Positions 6,473-8,355 of a DNA stretch of 8,355 nt are shown piece after piece. Source of the DNA: Rhodospirillales bacterium. GTDB lineage: Bacteria > Pseudomonadota > Alphaproteobacteria > Rhodospirillales_A > Casp-alpha2. Every line of letters starts with the position of its first letter. Within the stretch, counting starts at the first letter, position 1. The stretch lies in the NCBI GenBank assembly GCA_016763915.1, contig JAESSX010000084.1, positions 1-8,355 on the forward strand, read 5' to 3'. Both the position numbers and the translations under genes were made by a program. The notes beneath the pieces are model-generated. The model was not told the origin of the DNA. It searched no databases and was given only the letters and a program-made list of their open reading frames with translations.

Positions 6473-7915
6473 TTAATCTTTCTTGGCGGGTTTCTTTTTC
6501 GCCGTCTTGTCCGTCTTCGGGGCCTTTTTGGGCTTCGACTTGGCCTTAGTTTTGGCCTTGGCTTCCGGTTTATCCTCGTCGTTGGTCTCAAGAGCCTTGA
6601 TCAGGTCTTCCATGGTGGCCTTCTTATCGGTCACCGTAGCCTTTTCGAGAATGAAATCGACGACTTTTTCCTCATACACCGGGGCCGACAGCTGTTCCAT
6701 GGCCTGCGGGTTGTTTTTGAAGTAGTCGATGACTTCCTGCTCGCGCCCAGGCTGGCTCTTGGCTTCGGCCATCAGCTGACGGTTGATGTCTTCCTGGGAA
6801 ATTTCAACATTGTTGACGCGTCCGACCTCGGACATCAACAATCCCAGCCGGACGCGGCGTTCGGCGATTTTACGGAAGTCCTGCTTTTGTTCATCCTCGG
6901 ACTTTCCGTTGTCATCGGGCGCCGGCTGGCCGGAGGCGGCGGCGGTTTTACGCCGTTCCTCATACTGGGACCAGATGGATTCGTATTCCCGTTCCAGGAG
7001 TTTCCCCGGCACTTCGAAGTCATGGGTCTCGGCCAGTTTGTCCAGCAGTTCGCGCTTGAGCGTCATGCGGGCCATGTTTTTGAACTCGCGTTCCTGTTCC
7101 TCCTGGATGGATTTCTTCAGGGTGTCGAGGGATTCCATGCCGACTTTCTTGGCCAGTTCGTCGTCGATGGCGGCGGGCACGGTTTCTTTGAGTTCATGGA
7201 CGGTGACCTCGAACACGGCCTCCTTGCCGGACAGTTCGGCGGCGCCGTAGTTTTCCGGGAACGTCACCTTGACGTCGACCTTGTCACCGGCCTTTACGCC
7301 GGTCAGTTGTTCCTCGAAGCCGGGAATGAAGGTTCCGGTCCCCAAAGTCAGCTCATAGTCTTCGGCCTTGCCGCCGGCGAATTCGACGCCGTCGACGCGG
7401 CCTAAAAAGTCAATCAGCAGGACGTCGCCGTCCTTGCTTTTGCGGTTCTCCGACAGGATTTTGGATTCGCCGTGGCTCTTGGCCAGATTTTCCAGAACGG
7501 TGTCGATTTCCGCCTGGTTGGTGTTGGGCACCAGGCGTTCCACCTTGATCTTGGAAAAATCCGTGGGCGTGATTTCGGGCAGGATTTCAACGGAAATCGT
7601 GTATTCCAGGTCCTTGCCGGCCTCGAACGAAGTGATTTCTATTTCCGGCTGCATCGCAGGGCGAAGGCCTTTTTCAGTCATCGCCTGTTGCGACGACTCA
7701 TTGACCGCGCGCTCGAGGATCTCGCCCATCACCGACGGGCCGTATTTCTGGCGCAACACTGAGACGGGAACCTTGCCGGGCCGGAATCCGGGCAGGGTGA
7801 CTGTTTTCGTCAGTTCCTGGAGACGGAGGCTGATTTTATCTTCGATATCTTTGGCTGGAAGGGCGACCTTGTATTCACGGGTCAATCCTTCGGATTTGGT
7901 TTCGGTAACCTGCAT
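6473..7915 (-). CDS. tig: Trigger factor, ribosome-associated chaperone and prolyl isomerase
   Basis: Trigger factor binds near the ribosome exit tunnel, shelters nascent chains and can isomerise X-Pro bonds. The product has 480 residues, longer than E. coli's 432. The ribosome-binding domain (1-115) carries the signature GFRPGKVP (43-50). The FKBP-type isomerase domain (about 155-245) includes LGTGTFIPGFEEQLTGVKAGD. The substrate-binding arms cover about 116-150 and 246-430, with a polar insert near 325-342. A lysine- and alanine-rich tail (446-480) ends the protein. ATG at 7915-7913 has only a modest binding site (GAGAG, 4 bases upstream). tRNA-Leu ends 34 bases upstream with no promoter visible between, so tig may be transcribed from the tRNA-Leu promoter. 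Confidence 0.98.
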   Translation of the reverse strand: MQVTETKSEGLTREYKVALPAKDIEDKISLRLQELTKTVTLPGFRPGKVPVSVLRQKYGPSVMGEILERAVNESSQQAMTEKGLRPAMQPEIEITSFEAGKDLEYTISVEILPEITPTDFSKIKVERLVPNTNQAEIDTVLENLAKSHGESKILSENRKSKDGDVLLIDFLGRVDGVEFAGGKAEDYELTLGTGTFIPGFEEQLTGVKAGDKVDVKVTFPENYGAAELSGKEAVFEVTVHELKETVPAAIDDELAKKVGMESLDTLKKSIQEEQEREFKNMARMTLKRELLDKLAETHDFEVPGKLLEREYESIWSQYEERRKTAAASGQPAPDDNGKSEDEQKQDFRKIAERRVRLGLLMSEVGRVNNVEISQEDINRQLMAEAKSQPGREQEVIDYFKNNPQAMEQLSAPVYEEKVVDFILEKATVTDKKATMEDLIKALETNDEDKPEAKAKTKAKSKPKKAPKTDKTAKKKPAKKD

Positions 7916-7949
7916 AAAACTCTCAGATTCAAGATTGAAAAAAACGTAG

Positions 7950-8034
7950 TGGTACGGGCGGAGGGACTCGAACCCCCACGACTTGCGTCACAGACACCTA
8001 AAGCCTGCGTGTCTACCAATTCCACCACGCCCGC
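7950..8034 (-). tRNA. tRNA-Leu (anticodon TAG)
   Basis: A class II tRNA on the minus strand. The acceptor stem is GCGGGCG with CGCCCGT (first pair G-U), then discriminator A and an encoded CCA (7952-7950). The anticodon stem CAGGC/GTCTG encloses TTTAGGT with anticodon TAG (8000-7998). A long variable arm (GAC-GCAA-GTC) and T arm GGGGG-TTCGAGT-CCCTC follow. It decodes CTA and other CTN codons. Seven T residues occur 5 bases after the CCA end but no separate terminator hairpin is present, leaving room for read-through into tig. Confidence 0.97.
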
Positions 8035-8078
8035 GGAAACTTGGCAAACGAACCCCGTAATAACCACGGGCGCGCAAC

Positions 8079-8104
8079 ATTATACAATGACCCCGGCCTG
8101 TCAA
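8079..8104 (-). promoter_or_regulatory. Promoter for tRNA-Leu (and possibly tig)
   Basis: On the minus strand, TTGACA (8104-8099) and TATAAT (8084-8079) are both perfect consensus hexamers but only 14 bases apart, shorter than the usual 16-18. A shifted -10, TAATGT (8081-8076), would give 17 bases and keeps the most important T, A and T. A GC-rich stretch (GCGCGCCCG) follows the -10, like the discriminators of stable-RNA promoters under stringent control. A small hairpin (CCCGT 8054-8058, ACGGG 8066-8070) lies in the leader. Confidence 0.6.
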
Positions 8105-8126
8105 TGCGTCTGTCCATGCTCTTTGA

Positions 8127-8355
8127 TCAGCCTTTCAGGAGGCCGCGCACGGCGGGCGAGGCCGCGACCTCGCCGGTCGACGTGTAGGCCTCGTGGTTGT
8201 CCTCGACGCTGGACAGGTCATAAAGGTAATTGATCATCATGGCGCCGGCGTTTTTGACGCCCCGGGGCGACAGATCGCTGCGCCAATTCAGCTTTTCCAT
8301 GCGCGCGCCATTGGTCAGGTGAAAATGCGCGACCGGGTCCAGGGCCCGCTTGTTC
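8127..8355 (-). CDS. Malonyl-CoA decarboxylase, C-terminal end only
   Basis: The last 75 residues of a malonyl-CoA decarboxylase, which converts malonyl-CoA to acetyl-CoA and CO2. The segment DPVAHFHLTNGARMEKLNW, followed by a MINYLYDL motif and HEAY, matches the conserved C-terminal part of the family. The His of HFHL (codon 8321-8319) corresponds to the catalytic histidine known from the human enzyme (FHLQNGA). The gene starts beyond the right edge and ends with TGA at 8129-8127, 93 bases before tRNA-Leu. No strong terminator follows. In alphaproteobacteria the enzyme is often part of malonate use with a malonyl-CoA synthetase; that partner is not in view. Recognised from motifs, so identification is good but not complete. 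Confidence 0.87.
   Translation of the reverse strand, partial: NKRALDPVAHFHLTNGARMEKLNWRSDLSPRGVKNAGAMMINYLYDLSSVEDNHEAYTSTGEVAASPAVRGLLKG

Noticed and set aside
6368..7405. A plus-strand open frame of about 345 codons opposite tig and the clpP start
   Set aside because: In register with tig; it stops exactly where tig uses a TTA leucine codon. A codon-bias shadow.

Overview
The window is a block of core chromosome from an alphaproteobacterium, most likely in or near the Rhodospirillales. This rests on the gene order, the protein signatures and the style of the protein tails; no 16S or other decisive marker is present. Every supported gene lies on the minus strand, so transcription runs from high to low coordinates. 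Nothing indicates a mobile element, CRISPR array, prophage or toxin-antitoxin module. It is a conserved housekeeping locus, and I found no new multi-gene system in it. The second-look items are small: leader hairpins, a structured spacer, an acidic ClpP tail, and promoters.

Layout in transcription order: the 3' end of a malonyl-CoA decarboxylase gene (8355-8127); tRNA-Leu(UAG) with its own promoter (8034-7950); tig, trigger factor (7915-6473); clpP (6429-5743); clpX (5539-4274); lon (4082-1677), followed by a very strong intrinsic terminator (1654-1619); a structured non-coding spacer (1618-1405); the hupB promoter, leader and gene (1404-1006) with a terminator (980-949); tRNA-Val(UAC) (936-861); tRNA-Asp(GUC) with its own promoter and a leader hairpin (827-676); then nuoA (513-148) and the first 52 codons of nuoB (157-1), which open the respiratory complex I operon.

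The centre is a protein-quality-control cluster. Trigger factor binds nascent chains at the ribosome exit. ClpX unfolds tagged or misfolded proteins and feeds them to the ClpP chamber. Lon degrades misfolded and regulatory proteins independently. HU follows directly; in E. coli the order is also tig-clpP-clpX-lon-hupB, and HU-beta is a known Lon substrate there. Each gene except clpP appears to have a promoter candidate or a plausible one just upstream, so the cluster is probably a set of overlapping transcription units, not one strict operon. The nuo operon and the tRNAs are neighbours with a separate function.

Three of the seven genes (lon, hupB, nuoA) start with GTG or TTG. Ribosome binding sites and family N-termini support these starts.
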